Positions 53,651 to 63,680 of a stretch of 64,000 nt of DNA are shown here, one piece after another. The DNA lies in assembly GCA_964023275.1 (NCBI GenBank), contig OZ029920.1:703326-767325 (forward strand), given 5' to 3'. The notes beneath the pieces were generated by a model. That model was not told where the DNA came from. It saw nothing but the letters and a program-made list of their open reading frames with translations, and searched no databases. Source of the DNA: Norana najaformis. Taxonomy: Eukaryota > Annelida > Clitellata > Crassiclitellata > Hormogastridae. The first letter of the stretch is position 1, and each line of letters starts with the position of its first letter. A program made the translations under genes and the position numbers.

Positions 53651-54134
53651 CATTTCCTGCTGACCTTTCCCGATCAAACTATCTATTAAGTAATCGAATT
53701 GAATCGAGTTAATCGGACGAATACCCAAACGATTGTTCGGGAGAATATTTAATTGCTTTTAATGGCGGCTGAAGTGGTCGACTGCTTCAGGTGGACCTGT
53801 ACGGCCCAGAAGTAGACCTGTAGGGCTTCGCAATGTGCCGTTGGTAAACAAAGAGAGATGGACGGAGCGAAAGACAATTGAGCCAGAGGACAGGAAGGAA
53901 GACAATTAAACATTTCGGAGAAGAGGAAGTCAAGTTTACAACATACAGTAATTAAATAATTAGAAAGCTATGAGACTGTTGTGAAACAAGAGACATGTCA
54001 TGTGATGTTACTTAAATCTAATTCTCAGTCCGAAATCTCTTAGAAACGTCACGGTGCTAAATCTACCTAAAATCTTTTGCACGAGACAACGCTGTCCATC
54101 TCCACATCAAAACAATCGCCATTTGCTCTTAGAT
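53651..54134. other. Unassigned
   Basis: gcttttaatggcggctgaag and tcgactgcttcaggtggacc recur inverted at 60605-60665 (tccatatgaagcagtcgacc). No gene. Confidence 0.4.
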
Positions 54135-54300
54135 TACAAACACGGGGACCCACTGTACTCGACCCAACTGACGGAGATAAAAGAAGGCGTTAAGTCGTCG
54201 CCTTGAACGGATGGGCACTAGGTCCATTAGGGAAGTGACCTACGATTTTAAACAGGGACCTTCAACACTTTAAGTGCAATTCTCACCTTCCTGCATATCG
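54135..54300 (-). repeat. Repeat family J
   Basis: gtactcgacccaactgacgg, actaggtccattagggaagt, acctacgattttaaacaggg; as at 38495-38640. The following 54300-54430 resembles family G sequence around 19620-19690. Confidence 0.6.
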
Positions 54301-54696
54301 TAAACATGAAACTACCGCTAATAGTCTGCGTCATCAGTCGTTCTCTTGGTTCCTTAGACAATTGAGTCTTATGACAAGTCTTTTCGCCGAAGCATAGGTA
54401 TATTGGGAAAGCATGTCGCACTATCACAAACTGTCTCTCGCTCGTATTTGTGTGTAGGCCTTCCTGCCTCACACGTATATTTGTCATGCAACGCATCTTA
54501 CCGAGTAAGTTTTCTACCGGGTCTATGTGTTGTCAGCTCTCGACCAACACAGTTAATAAATTCTGCTTCGACAGATTCTGATTGGGTCTCCATGGAACTC
54601 TTGACAGTGAAGATCATCGCTCGATAACCTTCGCTAATTGACTAAAGAGCTATGTCCCGACCTAAGCACTTTAAACTCTAGGAATCCATCCAATTG
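54301..54696. other. Family G-like and unassigned
   Basis: gtcttatgacaagtcttttc and cagtcgttctcttggttcct recall 32515-32560. No gene. Confidence 0.4.
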
Positions 54697-54970
54697 TTAC
54701 TCCGTCACGTCCTTCGTTCGGGTGGTGCCAGTTCGAAGCCTGGATGATCTCTACTAACAACTCTTCTTCTCGGATTCCTTTCTTGGTGATTTTGACCCGA
54801 GTCACATGGAAAGTTGGCTTTGCACAACGATTTTGCTTAGCCGCGACCATCGACTGATGACTTGATCATAATTACAATGGCGGTATATAAGTTCTCAGAT
54901 AATTAATATGAAGAGGGCGACGATTGTCTTCTTCGCTGAGACACAGGATCGTTAAACAGAAACTACACTC
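54697..54970 (+). repeat. SINE-C copy split by about 130 bp
   Basis: Head ttactccgtcacgtccttcg with ggtggtgccagttcgaagcc at 54697-54745; tail gagggcgacgattgtcttct, acaggatcgttaaacagaaa at 54910-54965. The sequence between is not SINE. Confidence 0.6.
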
Positions 54971-55474
54971 AAATGCTTATATTTATTTATACCATCGTAG
55001 TTAATACGCAAGGGAAGGTCGACGTCAACACCCCTGGCTGTCATAAGATGTCGTTAAGCACTAAATAATTCTAAAATATTAACTTAATAATACTGTATTT
55101 AGACACCTTTTAATCGCCTTCTCCAACCTTGTATGAGGCTCATTTTCGTTCAGTTGCTATTATTCCTCGGCAACGACGTACCGTCCGTCTCTTGAATTCG
55201 AATATAAACATAATGGGGCTTAATGTCACTGAATGCTCGGTCGAGTGAAGAATAAATGGGAATAATGGTTTTAAAATTTTTATGCCTATTTAACTTCTAA
55301 AAACCAGTTTACATACAGTACAATGTAGAGTAAATTAGCAAAAAACATTTGAATTTTGATATAACCTCTTGTGACATCTTGTAAATGAATGAGTTGGATT
55401 GTGTCGGGTTAGAATTTAAAGCTGGTTCTAGTCTAGTTATGTCCAGTATACGATGAGGAGGGTTCTTAAAAAAA
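54971..55474 (-). repeat. X-box and R arm, then unassigned
   Basis: X-box gtcgacgtcaacacccctgg at about 55018; R core atttagacaccttttaatcg at about 55103. The rest is AT-rich. Confidence 0.55.
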
Positions 55475-55570
55475 TGCCCACCGACAGTTCCATTCGGCCC
55501 TGCCGAGATTTGAGTCAGTGACCTTTCTGCTGACAGTCGATCGCGCTAACCAATACACAGTATGTATGTG
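55475..55570 (-). repeat. tRNA-like SINE head
   Basis: Minus strand: A-box tggttagcgcg (rc of 55542-55552) and a weak B-box gactcaaatctc (rc of about 55505-55516). A third tRNA-related type; too decayed to be a tRNA gene. Confidence 0.55.
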
Positions 55571-56508
55571 TATGTGATCTAAGAGGAAATGGCGTCTGTG
55601 GTGATGAGGAGATTGGCTGCGATGTTTCGAGCGAAAGATTATAGGTAGATTTATGACTGTGACGTTTGTCTAAGAGATTACCGACTGACATTTACTTTTA
55701 AATAACATTGCAGTACATGTCTCCTAAATACCGTAGGAATTTTAGAAGCCAGTTGTTGAACGATGTTAAAGAGTCACGCCATCTAGGGAATTACGAAGAA
55801 CATAACATAATCAAAGAATAAAAACGCGTGCTGCTGGTGCCATCTAGGGAATCAATCTTTCCTAGAGAAACTTCAAAATTATTAAGATGTTGCATTTCAA
55901 ACCCGTCGAGAGATAAAGGGACATAGACTGCGATTTGTGAATGCGGCAAATTTTGTTCTTTGGTTAACGACGAACAAACAAACATACAGCCAGAACATTT
56001 GGACTTTAACTGTTAATGTACTGATATCCGTAGCCGATGATACTCGTAATCGTAATCGTTTACTGTTAAATTATTCATTGTGAGCACCTAAATTATTGAT
56101 TTGATTTTTGATGACTTTGTGTTACTACATCTTCGGTTCCTTTATAGTTGAAGTAACACCAGTCATTCGGCGAAAATGAGATATATATAACGTAAATTAA
56201 CTGGATTAAAGGTGTCTAAGCACTTGTAAGAAATTATTAATGTATCGGTGGTTTAACGAATTAGTTAAAACTAAATCTTATGACTGAACTGACTGGAACG
56301 TCGACCTCGAATTACCAAGTATTAAATCCAGAAATTGTGGAAATTTTTACATATTAATCTATCCTACTAATAGGTCTGGCAAAATGAGCTATTCGTGTGC
56401 GAGGTTAACTGGACGTCAACGACTCTTTCGACGTTCTAAAATAACCGGATCCAATTGGACACCTTTTAAATCCGTTTATTCAACGCCATATATTTCTCAT
56501 TTCTCGCT
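55571..56508. other. Unassigned with F and R arms at the end
   Basis: gatatatataac then F core gattaaaggtgtctaagc at about 56203; an R core relative ttggacaccttttaaatccg at about 56457, only 250 bp on, so a possible short or deleted foldback element at 56170-56510. A local repeat gccatctagggaat occurs at about 55778 and 55839. Confidence 0.55.
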
Positions 56509-56650
56509 TAAACGGCAAATCAACTCCGCCACTGCCTTGTTTGGGGGTAGTGCCAGTCCCAACCCTGGATAAAGGAGGAGGGCGACGGCAACGGCCTTTG
56601 ATGCCATAAGCTGTCGTTAAACTGAGGAACTACTACTAAACGGCAAATCA
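56509..56650 (+). repeat. SINE-A copy with 14-bp TSD
   Basis: taaacggcaaatca at 56509-56522 and 56637-56650, exact; body 56523-56636 (114 bp). A model copy for the family. Confidence 0.96.
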
Positions 56651-56699
56651 GCCATCCTTTTTGAGCGGAATATGAACGGCAGTCGAATTCAGTGTCTCT

Positions 56700-56828
56700 A
56701 ACTCGGTCACTGCTTTTAGTCGGGTAGTACCAGTCCCAAGCCGGGGAAAAAGGAGGGGCGACGTCAACGGCTTTTGATGTCATAAGATGACGTTAAACAT
56801 TGGAACTACTATTACTACTACTACTACT
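56700..56828 (+). repeat. SINE-A copy, older
   Basis: aactcggtcactgcttttag, gggtagtaccagtcccaagc, X-box, and an expanded tail of ATT/ACT triplets. An extra X-box follows at about 56830. Confidence 0.82.
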
Positions 56829-57069
56829 CAACGGCTCTGGCAGCCACAAGATGTCGTTAAACAATAATAACTAATTAACTGAGCTGCCAGCGAAACTGGC
56901 TGAAAATTAGATTTTGCGACGTTGATTTTATATTGCGCCGCCGAATATTATGCGCTGGTCTCCCTGACGCAGATTTGGTCGTTGTACTCTGGATACTACT
57001 AAAAAGTATTTCCCCCTCTTTAGACACCTGTAAATCGTTTCTTCCAACTTTATATAAATCCTTCCTTTT
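56829..57069 (-). repeat. X-box, family K piece and R arm
   Basis: ctgccagcgaaactggctga, ttttatattgcgccgccgaa match family K inverted (28430-28530). R core tttagacacctgtaaatcgt at about 57021 with tatataaa 28 nt on. Confidence 0.65.
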
Positions 57070-57185
57070 ACTCAGCTACTGCCTTTTTTGGGGGTAGTGC
57101 CAGTCCCAAGCCGGGATAAAGGAAGAGGGCGACGGCAACGGCCTTTGATGCTATAAGCTGTCGTTAAACTGAGGAACTACTAATA
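57070..57185 (+). repeat. SINE-A copy
   Basis: ctactgccttttttgggggt to gaggaactactaatactg; inserted just beyond an R arm's TATA. Confidence 0.88.
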
Positions 57186-57429
57186 CTGGAAACCTCAGGA
57201 GGAAAAGGAGCCCTGGTGAAACGTATACTTGCTAATTTGGTCCTAAAATTGGATAATGACTGAATTCCGACAAAGTAGAAAATATTTATATCAGTCGTTC
57301 CAGATACGTTGTCTCCTCTCGGAACTGTTATTAAACTCAATTAAATATTTAACCTAATAATCGTTTAGGTAACCGTCCAATTCGATTTCGATTACCTAAT
57401 GGACTGTTTGATCGAAAAAGGTCAACAGG
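57186..57429. other. Unassigned
   Basis: Nothing recognised apart from atttaacctaataatcgttt, related to 60660-60690. Confidence 0.35.
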
Positions 57430-57570
57430 AAAGCCCGAAGGTTTACACTGGGTCACGTTGCCTAACGGTGGACAACGTACGGGTGTTAGAAGAGGACAGA
57501 ATCTCTTGCAATGGTGGACGAGATATTTTGGGGGCAATAATCCGATGAGACAACGGTTCATAATTTACAG
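57430..57570 (+). repeat. tRNA-like SINE fragment
   Basis: gtgttagaagaggacagaat, ggcaataatccgatgagaca: same type as 25965 and 53510. Confidence 0.5.
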
Positions 57571-57756
57571 CTGTGACTATTCGAACGGTTTTTCTGGTCT
57601 CGCTTGTATGTAATATTATTCATTGTTTAACGACACCTTGCTACAGGCAAAGTCGATGACGTCGATCCCAACTTACGTAGAAAGTCTGAATCTGACTACA
57701 ACTAACGATAGAGAAATTAGCAACATATCATGTTTGGAACAGCGATTTAAAGGTGT
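57571..57756 (+). repeat. X-box and F arm
   Basis: X-box gacgtcgatcc preceded by taacgacaccttgctacagg at about 57628; core gcgatttaaaggtgtctaca at about 57741. Confidence 0.65.
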
Positions 57757-57833
57757 CTACACACACACACACACACACACACACATTATTAATATAATCC
57801 AGTGTACTACAAATATTATGGTTGTAAAAGTAA

Positions 57834-57870
<37 letters not shown>
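57757..57870. repeat. (CA)n and (TA)n microsatellites
   Basis: (CA)n at about 57760-57784, directly after an arm core, and (TA)n at about 57839-57870. Confidence 0.95.
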
Positions 57871-57873
<3 letters not shown>

Positions 57874-58584
57874 CTAAACCTATAGCAGTGAACATTTATA
57901 TATATTGAAAGTAATTACATTAATTACTTTTTAACGACATCTTTCTGACTACTTTCTGAAGCGTTGACTTAATATTTATTTGATAGTCAAGCATTGGCAT
58001 CTGAACGACAATGAGTCATATATTACAAGGAATGAACGAATATAAAGGTGTCTAAAAGCCTCTTAATTACTTGGATCAAGTTTTTAGCGACAATTTGTGA
58101 CTGCTACATATTTTATTGTTAGTTATAGGTCAACGATTGAACGAAAAAGAGCCTAATGTTTACAGTGAATCCAGAGTTTAATGATATCTAATGACATCTA
58201 TACAACTGCATTAGAGGTCGTCCATAAAGGACGTCCGAAAAAAGATTGTGACGGTCACCCATGGGTTTCCGTGTTTCTATACCGACCGTATGACCTCGAC
58301 CCTGCTCATTTTCAGTGAACTGTGAGAGAAGTTGTCGGAGAAACGAGAGAAAACAGTGAAACCAGTGAGCCAAGAATTTCGTTTTTTCTGACTTCTTCAT
58401 TGGACGCCATCTGTAAGGACAGCGCGCGGAAAAAGTGCATCAAGTCGAGTCATTCGCGATCAACAGCGGAAAAGTGCACGAAATTCTGTGATCCACCATC
58501 TACGGCCTAATGTTTGAAAGATCCAGAAACGTGCCGGCCTACTCGAGGGAGTGTAGATAGCATTAGTAAGTTGATACGGTAATA
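57871..58584. other. F arm, family L, MITE end
   Basis: F core ataaaggtgtctaaaagcc at about 58039; aggtcgtccataaaggacgt at about 58205 is a lone left end of the GGGGTCGTCC element; family L at about 58265-58325 (accgaccgtatgacctcgac, cctgctcattttc). No gene recognised in the 58322-58510 frame. Confidence 0.55.
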
Positions 58585-58650
58585 ATAATAAGACAATTTA
58601 TATAGCGCCGTAGCACAGCCGAGGCCGAAGAAAAGGGCGCTGTACAACTA
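58585..58650 (+). repeat. LINE/SINE tail-like segment
   Basis: aataataataagacaattta then tatagcgccgtagcacagcc and agggcgctgtacaa: a layout seen, from memory, in many animal LINE and SINE 3' ends. Single copy here. Confidence 0.45.
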
Positions 58651-58900
58651 ATTAGTGACGGCCTAGGGTTAGGGTTACATAGGCTTATACGATTGGCAGT
58701 GTGACTTGCATGTTTACAAATTGTTACAGACATTAATACTTTACACTAAACTGAAGGAGCTCAATGAGATGTTGCTTATCCAGAAAATACACTCAAACAT
58801 TCAATTGCTTGTCTTAAGCAACCATAGGATGTCATTGAACCTTTGATTCAGTATTAACAAACGTTGTATATTCATCAGTTTAGTTCAATAGCAGTTAAAT
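58651..58900. other. Unassigned
   Basis: One X-box relative near 58810. No gene. Confidence 0.35.
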
Positions 58901-59018
58901 AACACCGCCAATATCATACTCGGGTGATCCCAGTCCAAGCCTGGACAAAGAGGAGGGCAATGTCAACTGCCTTTGATGTCATGAGCTGTCGTTAAATATT
59001 GGAACTACTACTACTACT
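58901..59018 (+). repeat. SINE-A copy, diverged
   Basis: aacaccgccaatatcatact, gatcccagtccaagcctgga, gtcatgagctgtcgttaaat, and an (ACT)n tail. Confidence 0.82.
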
Positions 59019-59949
59019 CGCAATTAAATGTTTGCAGTCCACAAAATATGAATTTTTGTGGGCATGGTTAGGTGAACGTCAACGACCATGGCAGCCACAA
59101 GATTTCGCTAAATATTCGCAACTGCAAAAATATTAGGATTTGGACACCTTTAATTCCGTTTAGTCAGCATTATATATCTATCATTTCTCGTTAAATTGTT
59201 ATTCTGCTTAGAGTAGTCTATATGTTTACCAGCGAACGCCGACACGAACGGCTGTTTTCAACCACATAATGTCCTTTAAAATAGTTACTGTTAATTACTG
59301 CCTGTATTGCCTTTTCTCACTTTCTGACACCACATTGCTACAATTCATGGATATTAATAATAAATAATTCTTCTAAATCGCCTATTCTTTTTGTGACTGT
59401 TAGTTAACATCGGCAAGAAACGATCAAACGTCCATTAGCAATCGAGTTCAGCAATTCTGTTACTGTATTCAATTCTCTGCATTCCATTCCATGATTTTGG
59501 TTTAATCCAATTCTGCCAGTTTGTTTCGATATAGACTTTTATATTTTGTTAATTCACAATAATAAATTTCCCGCCAAATGGCGCGAAATGACGCGTCCTT
59601 TCTAATGGTTGCGATTCGAATACGAAAACTTCATCAAAGATCAGAAATCAACCCATTCGCAGACGAATAATAAACTCCTCGAACAAAAGTAATCCTCGAA
59701 GAATAAATCCTCGAACAGTAACCATCGAATGCCAAAACTATAACACTCAAAAGCACAGACGAAAGACGAAAACGTAACGAAAACTATTGATTGAACGAAA
59801 GTGAGGAGCATATAATGTCGACATATGCAATTTAAAGGTGTCTAAACGCAGACACCTTCACATCGCTATTTTTTAATAGTTTCTAGTGAAAACGACTACT
59901 TTTGGCTTTCAGGACAATTAACAATTCGTTATCTTACATCTTAAAAATA
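59019..59949. other. X-box, R arm, F arm, unassigned centre
   Basis: X-box at about 59077; R core tttggacacctttaattccg at about 59146; F core atttaaaggtgtctaaacgc at about 59828 immediately followed by an inverted core cagacaccttcacatcgc at 59849, a back-to-back pair. The centre (59220-59800) shows nothing recognised. Confidence 0.5.
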
Positions 59950-60310
59950 GAAGTGTTAGCCGCATTTTTCCATGAAATACCAATTCTATTACATAAGAAT
60001 ACGTATTTGATATTCAGTTTAGAAGGACATCTGATGTCTTTAACAGGATTCAGTGTTGACCTTTCCTACATGATAGGTCTTGCGAAGCCATCCATGGAGC
60101 GAAAAAGAGGAATAAATAGGAAAAAACAAAGAATTTTAAAGGTGTCTAACACAAACCAAATATTATTAGTGTTATCAAGGGCTTCACAACTTTTGTGGAC
60201 TTCAGGGCCGTTGACGGCGACGCTGCTGTGACGTTGAAATCCTACTTGTGACTGACTGACTGACTGACTGACTGACTGACTGACTGACTGACTGACTGAG
60301 GTAAAGGGAT
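59950..60310 (+). repeat. Repeat family H with internal (GACT)n
   Basis: ataccaattctattacataa, F core ttttaaaggtgtctaacac at about 60134, X-box remnant gacttcagggccgttgacgg, gaaatcctacttgtg, then (GACT)n about 60250-60299. Confidence 0.8.
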
Positions 60311-61149
60311 CTTGTCTTAATCAATCAGAATCGTTGCAAATCACCAATGCATTGATCTGAATTGCGAGCCGAAAGAATCTCTCAACCAATGCAAGCCATT
60401 TCCGCCATGCCTGCCAAACTTCATGCCAATCACAATGTCGTTCAACGCTGAATACTAAAGAAACACATATAACAATAAAATAAAAATACGATAAGGTAGT
60501 AATGTAAGAAGATGATTGCAGTTTCGGGCTCTCCCAGAAAATGGGTATAGGGTCAAAGTCTTTGTTTAACAATGTCACACCTGTAGCCCTACAGATCTAC
60601 TTCTGGGTCGTACAGGTCCATATGAAGCAGTCGACCACTTCAAACGGCATATAACGCAATTAAATATTCGACCGAATAATCGTTTGAGTATTCGTCCGAT
60701 AAGACACAGCGTCGTTAGATAGAAACTACTTAAGCTACCTAATTGTTAGCAATTTCACAAACTTATGGTCTACAAGGTAAAGTCGACGTCAACGGCCTTG
60801 GTAGCCATAAGATATTTATCTAATGGCTACTAAGGCCGTTGACAATAATGTGATAATATACACGTTTTCTATAGCTACTTAATGGCCTCGACTCTGGTCA
60901 TTTCTTAGTGAATGAATGAAGTGAGATCCTTCATCACCGCTGCCCCTTTGAATGGGCGCCACACCATCTAAGGTCTCCTTGTACGGACCGTGCTATCTCG
61001 AGATTCAAATTATCTTAAACTTAACCAGTATCGGTAACCGAACCGGAATTCTGACGCAGAGGGCGAACGATCACTCGATCTCTGTTTGCACGAGTGTGAG
61101 CAATATATACAACAAGCAAAATTGATTTTAAGGTGTCTAAGCGCAACCT
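60311..61149. other. Gene-free stretch: family L, X-box, F arm
   Basis: SINE-C tail remnant at about 60705-60730 (acagcgtcgttagatagaaa); X-box at about 60782; family L about 60845-60960; F core gattttaaggtgtctaagcg at about 61122 next to the jockey-like fragment. Confidence 0.5.
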
Positions 61150-61600
61150 CATATAACTAAATGTAATGTAACTCTCCACAATCATTTTGTCGCGCCGAAT
61201 CCGCCGTTCCTCCGGCAGCTCCACAGCACATCTTAACGCCTCTGTTTGTATGGAATTTAGCCTGTCAAACAAGTATTTACTGGCTGTCGAATAATCAAAA
61301 TCCCCATAATCGAATACAGCACGAATAAAAGTTCTATAAATGGTTAGAAGAGCATTCTTAGACGCTTCCCATCCACAACAGCCATCATTAAATTTACTCA
61401 TTTTAAAACTTTTCTTTTACATAAGTAATGTGAGGTTTCCAGTTTAATTTATGGTCAAAAATGACTCCGAAGAATTTGGCTTTTTTCTCAACTTCTATGG
61501 GGTCTTTACCAATTTTTATATTAATCTCTGGCAATTTCTTCCGTTTATAACCAAGTTAATGTGAGTAAGTATGAAAGTATTACCAGCCTCACTCATTAGT
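61150..61600 (-). pseudogene. Jockey-like LINE fragment
   Basis: Minus strand, two frames: EKKAKFFGVIFDHKLNWKPH followed by ITYVKEKF and a stop, then LLTIYRTFIRAVFDYGDFDY with STASKYLFDRLNSIQTEALR and CAVELP. This order is the region after the RT palm in jockey-like elements. 5'- and 3'-truncated and frameshifted near 61405. The family call is by recalled pattern. Confidence 0.78.
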
Positions 61601-62286
61601 AGTTGCTGAAGTTTGGGAGACAGAGAGGGAGCAGCCAGTACGGAGATATTAACTGATTTCAACGCCTGGTCGTGCCAGCGAAGTGAGGGTAGGACGTCTG
61701 ATTAATTGTTTTGTTCAGACAGAGAGATGGGATCTGATAACTGGGAAATGAGTCACCCAGCCCACCTAGAAAGCGATTGCACAATCAAATGCAAGAGAGA
61801 CATGAAGACAGACGGGTAGAGGTACAGGGAGAGATACGCAGACAGACCACCCCGAGTAAAGAGTCCGCTTAGACGCGAGAGAAGTCAGTCGAGAGTTAGG
61901 CGTCAGAGAATACAGACGAATAGCTCTGAGAGCCTCCACTCTCGTAGATAGGGCGCAGTTGAAATGTAGTCTCTAAAAGTGTCTGGCGTCTTCTGGTGCA
62001 ATAGCAATCGTTGTGGGTAGAACATATTTCAAATTGTCTTAGGCTAAGGCTTCTGCCTGGCTCCACGTTTGAACTAGAATCTTACTCGCGTTGCTACAGC
62101 TTTTATATCTGATGGTAACAATCGAGAATAAAAGATGAAAACTGAACGATACGAACTGGATGAGAAACCATGTATATCATAAACGATGGTGGAACTGAAC
62201 ACTATAACATTTCTATGTCCTGAATAAATTGCACTATCATCAACAAAAAAGGCATATTATCTAGCGATTAAACGAACATAAATTCT
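61601..62286. other. Unassigned, purine-rich
   Basis: AGACAGACGG-type purine-rich stretch at about 61790-61910. No named repeat or gene. Confidence 0.35.
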
Positions 62287-62640
62287 CTATATAATGTGGA
62301 GTAAGAATGATTTAAGGGTGTCTAAGCGTAACCTTTTATTAATAGAAACGAGCTTTAACGAATTTTCGCTGTCAGCGTTGTTGATATCTTCGCTACCTTG
62401 ATTTTTGGGTGTAACTTTAAAGCATTCAACATGTAACTCTTTCAAAAAGGTGCCTAATTTCACCACAACACACAGGGAAAGAAGTTTTCTTGCACCCATT
62501 AAGAGCCAAGTTCTTCGGAAAATATCAGCCTAATTAAATGCTTGATATATTAAATTTTTATGTAATCTGATATAATCTGATCTGATACAAAGACAATTTT
62601 CATTCCGTTTCTTTTACTGTACACTGATGACGCATCTGAT
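62287..62640 (+). repeat. F arm
   Basis: tatataatgtgg, then core gatttaagggtgtctaagcg at about 62309 and taaccttttattaatagaaa; 28-nt geometry kept. The rest is unassigned. Confidence 0.65.
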
Positions 62641-63052
62641 CTCTGTAGTCTATTTATCGATGGTCTGCATTCAGTATGCACACACATACACACATGCATA
62701 CATCCACGCACACGCATATACATACTCAGCTACGCACACACGCAAATGAGATGGATAATGCCGACACCAGTGATTGAAAGGTGTGTAAACATAGTCTACT
62801 ATATTATTTATTATATTTCTTTCCATATATTTTAAATATAAATATAAAAAGTCTTCGTCGTGACTTTTAGTTAGTTTTAGTAGCTTCCAGAACTAAACGA
62901 CATCTCATGGCATCAAAGGCACTTGACGCGGAATGGAAAATATTTTTAGAGAGCATTAATTAGTAGCATCGAATGTTTAACGACATCTTTCCTTCACCGA
63001 TTCTTCTCATATAAGGTTATAGCAATTCAGATGCTACCAGCGATTAGGTAGG
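62641..63052 (+). repeat. CA-rich run, F arm, X-boxes
   Basis: CACACA/CACG-rich run at about 62675-62745; core gattgaaaggtgtgtaaaca at about 62773; X-boxes at about 62898 and 62978. Confidence 0.6.
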
Positions 63053-63160
63053 ATAGGTTTAACGACGCTGCGTCATAATGAAGTTGATTTGCGTGGAAAT
63101 CCTCCTTTACATAGGCTTCGAACTGGCACCACTCGACCGATCAAAGGCAGGGAACAGTTG
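63053..63160 (-). repeat. SINE-C copy
   Basis: gtttaacgacgctgcgtcat, taatgaagttgatttgcgtg, ataggcttcgaactggcacc; head shortened. Confidence 0.75.
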
Positions 63161-63229
63161 CAAGCGATTAAATGAAGATGTGCGATTGGATGTTGTTACC
63201 GTTGTTTAACAACAGGGAGTTTAATTCGT

Positions 63230-63371
63230 CCTTTCCTCACACATAAAGAGTCTAAATGAGGCTTGGGACAAAGGAGGAGGGCGACGGAAACGGACTTTGA
63301 TGCCATAAGCTGTCGTAAAACTGAGGAACTACTGTCGACACCTCATTTAGACTCTTTATATGTGAGGAAAG
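63230..63371. repeat. 32-bp inverted repeat enclosing a SINE-A piece
   Basis: cctttcctcacacataaaga.. (63230-63261) is matched, inverted, by 63341-63371 with about one mismatch. The loop 63262-63340 is a 5'-truncated SINE-A (cttgggacaaaggaggaggg to gaggaactactgt). The arm sequence is that seen left of foldback copy g (31550). Confidence 0.88.
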
Positions 63372-63680
63372 ATCGAATTAAAAAGAAAATTAGTTATACG
63401 TAGAGTTCAAAACAAATTACACAGGCCTGCATATTAATGGTTTCCAATGTTTTTCTTCACCGTTTTAGGTGTTTTCATTGGTATTCAGTTAGCTGAATTC
63501 AAACATGCACGGGTTTTTCCTCTATCACGTACGGTTTTTTCCACAAGTGAAGACAAACATCCAGGAAGACCTAGCAGAGTGGAAAACGCTTATTTACAAA
63601 GAACTTAAAAATTGTTACAATGAACTCAGCTGGATTTTTCATTCATTCATTTGTAAATGTTTGTCACAGGTGCCGAGAAG
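63372..63680. other. Foldback outer-end remnant, then 3' flank
   Basis: aaattagttatacgtagagt at about 63388 matches the outer end of copies b and g, then diverges. No gene on +. Confidence 0.45.
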
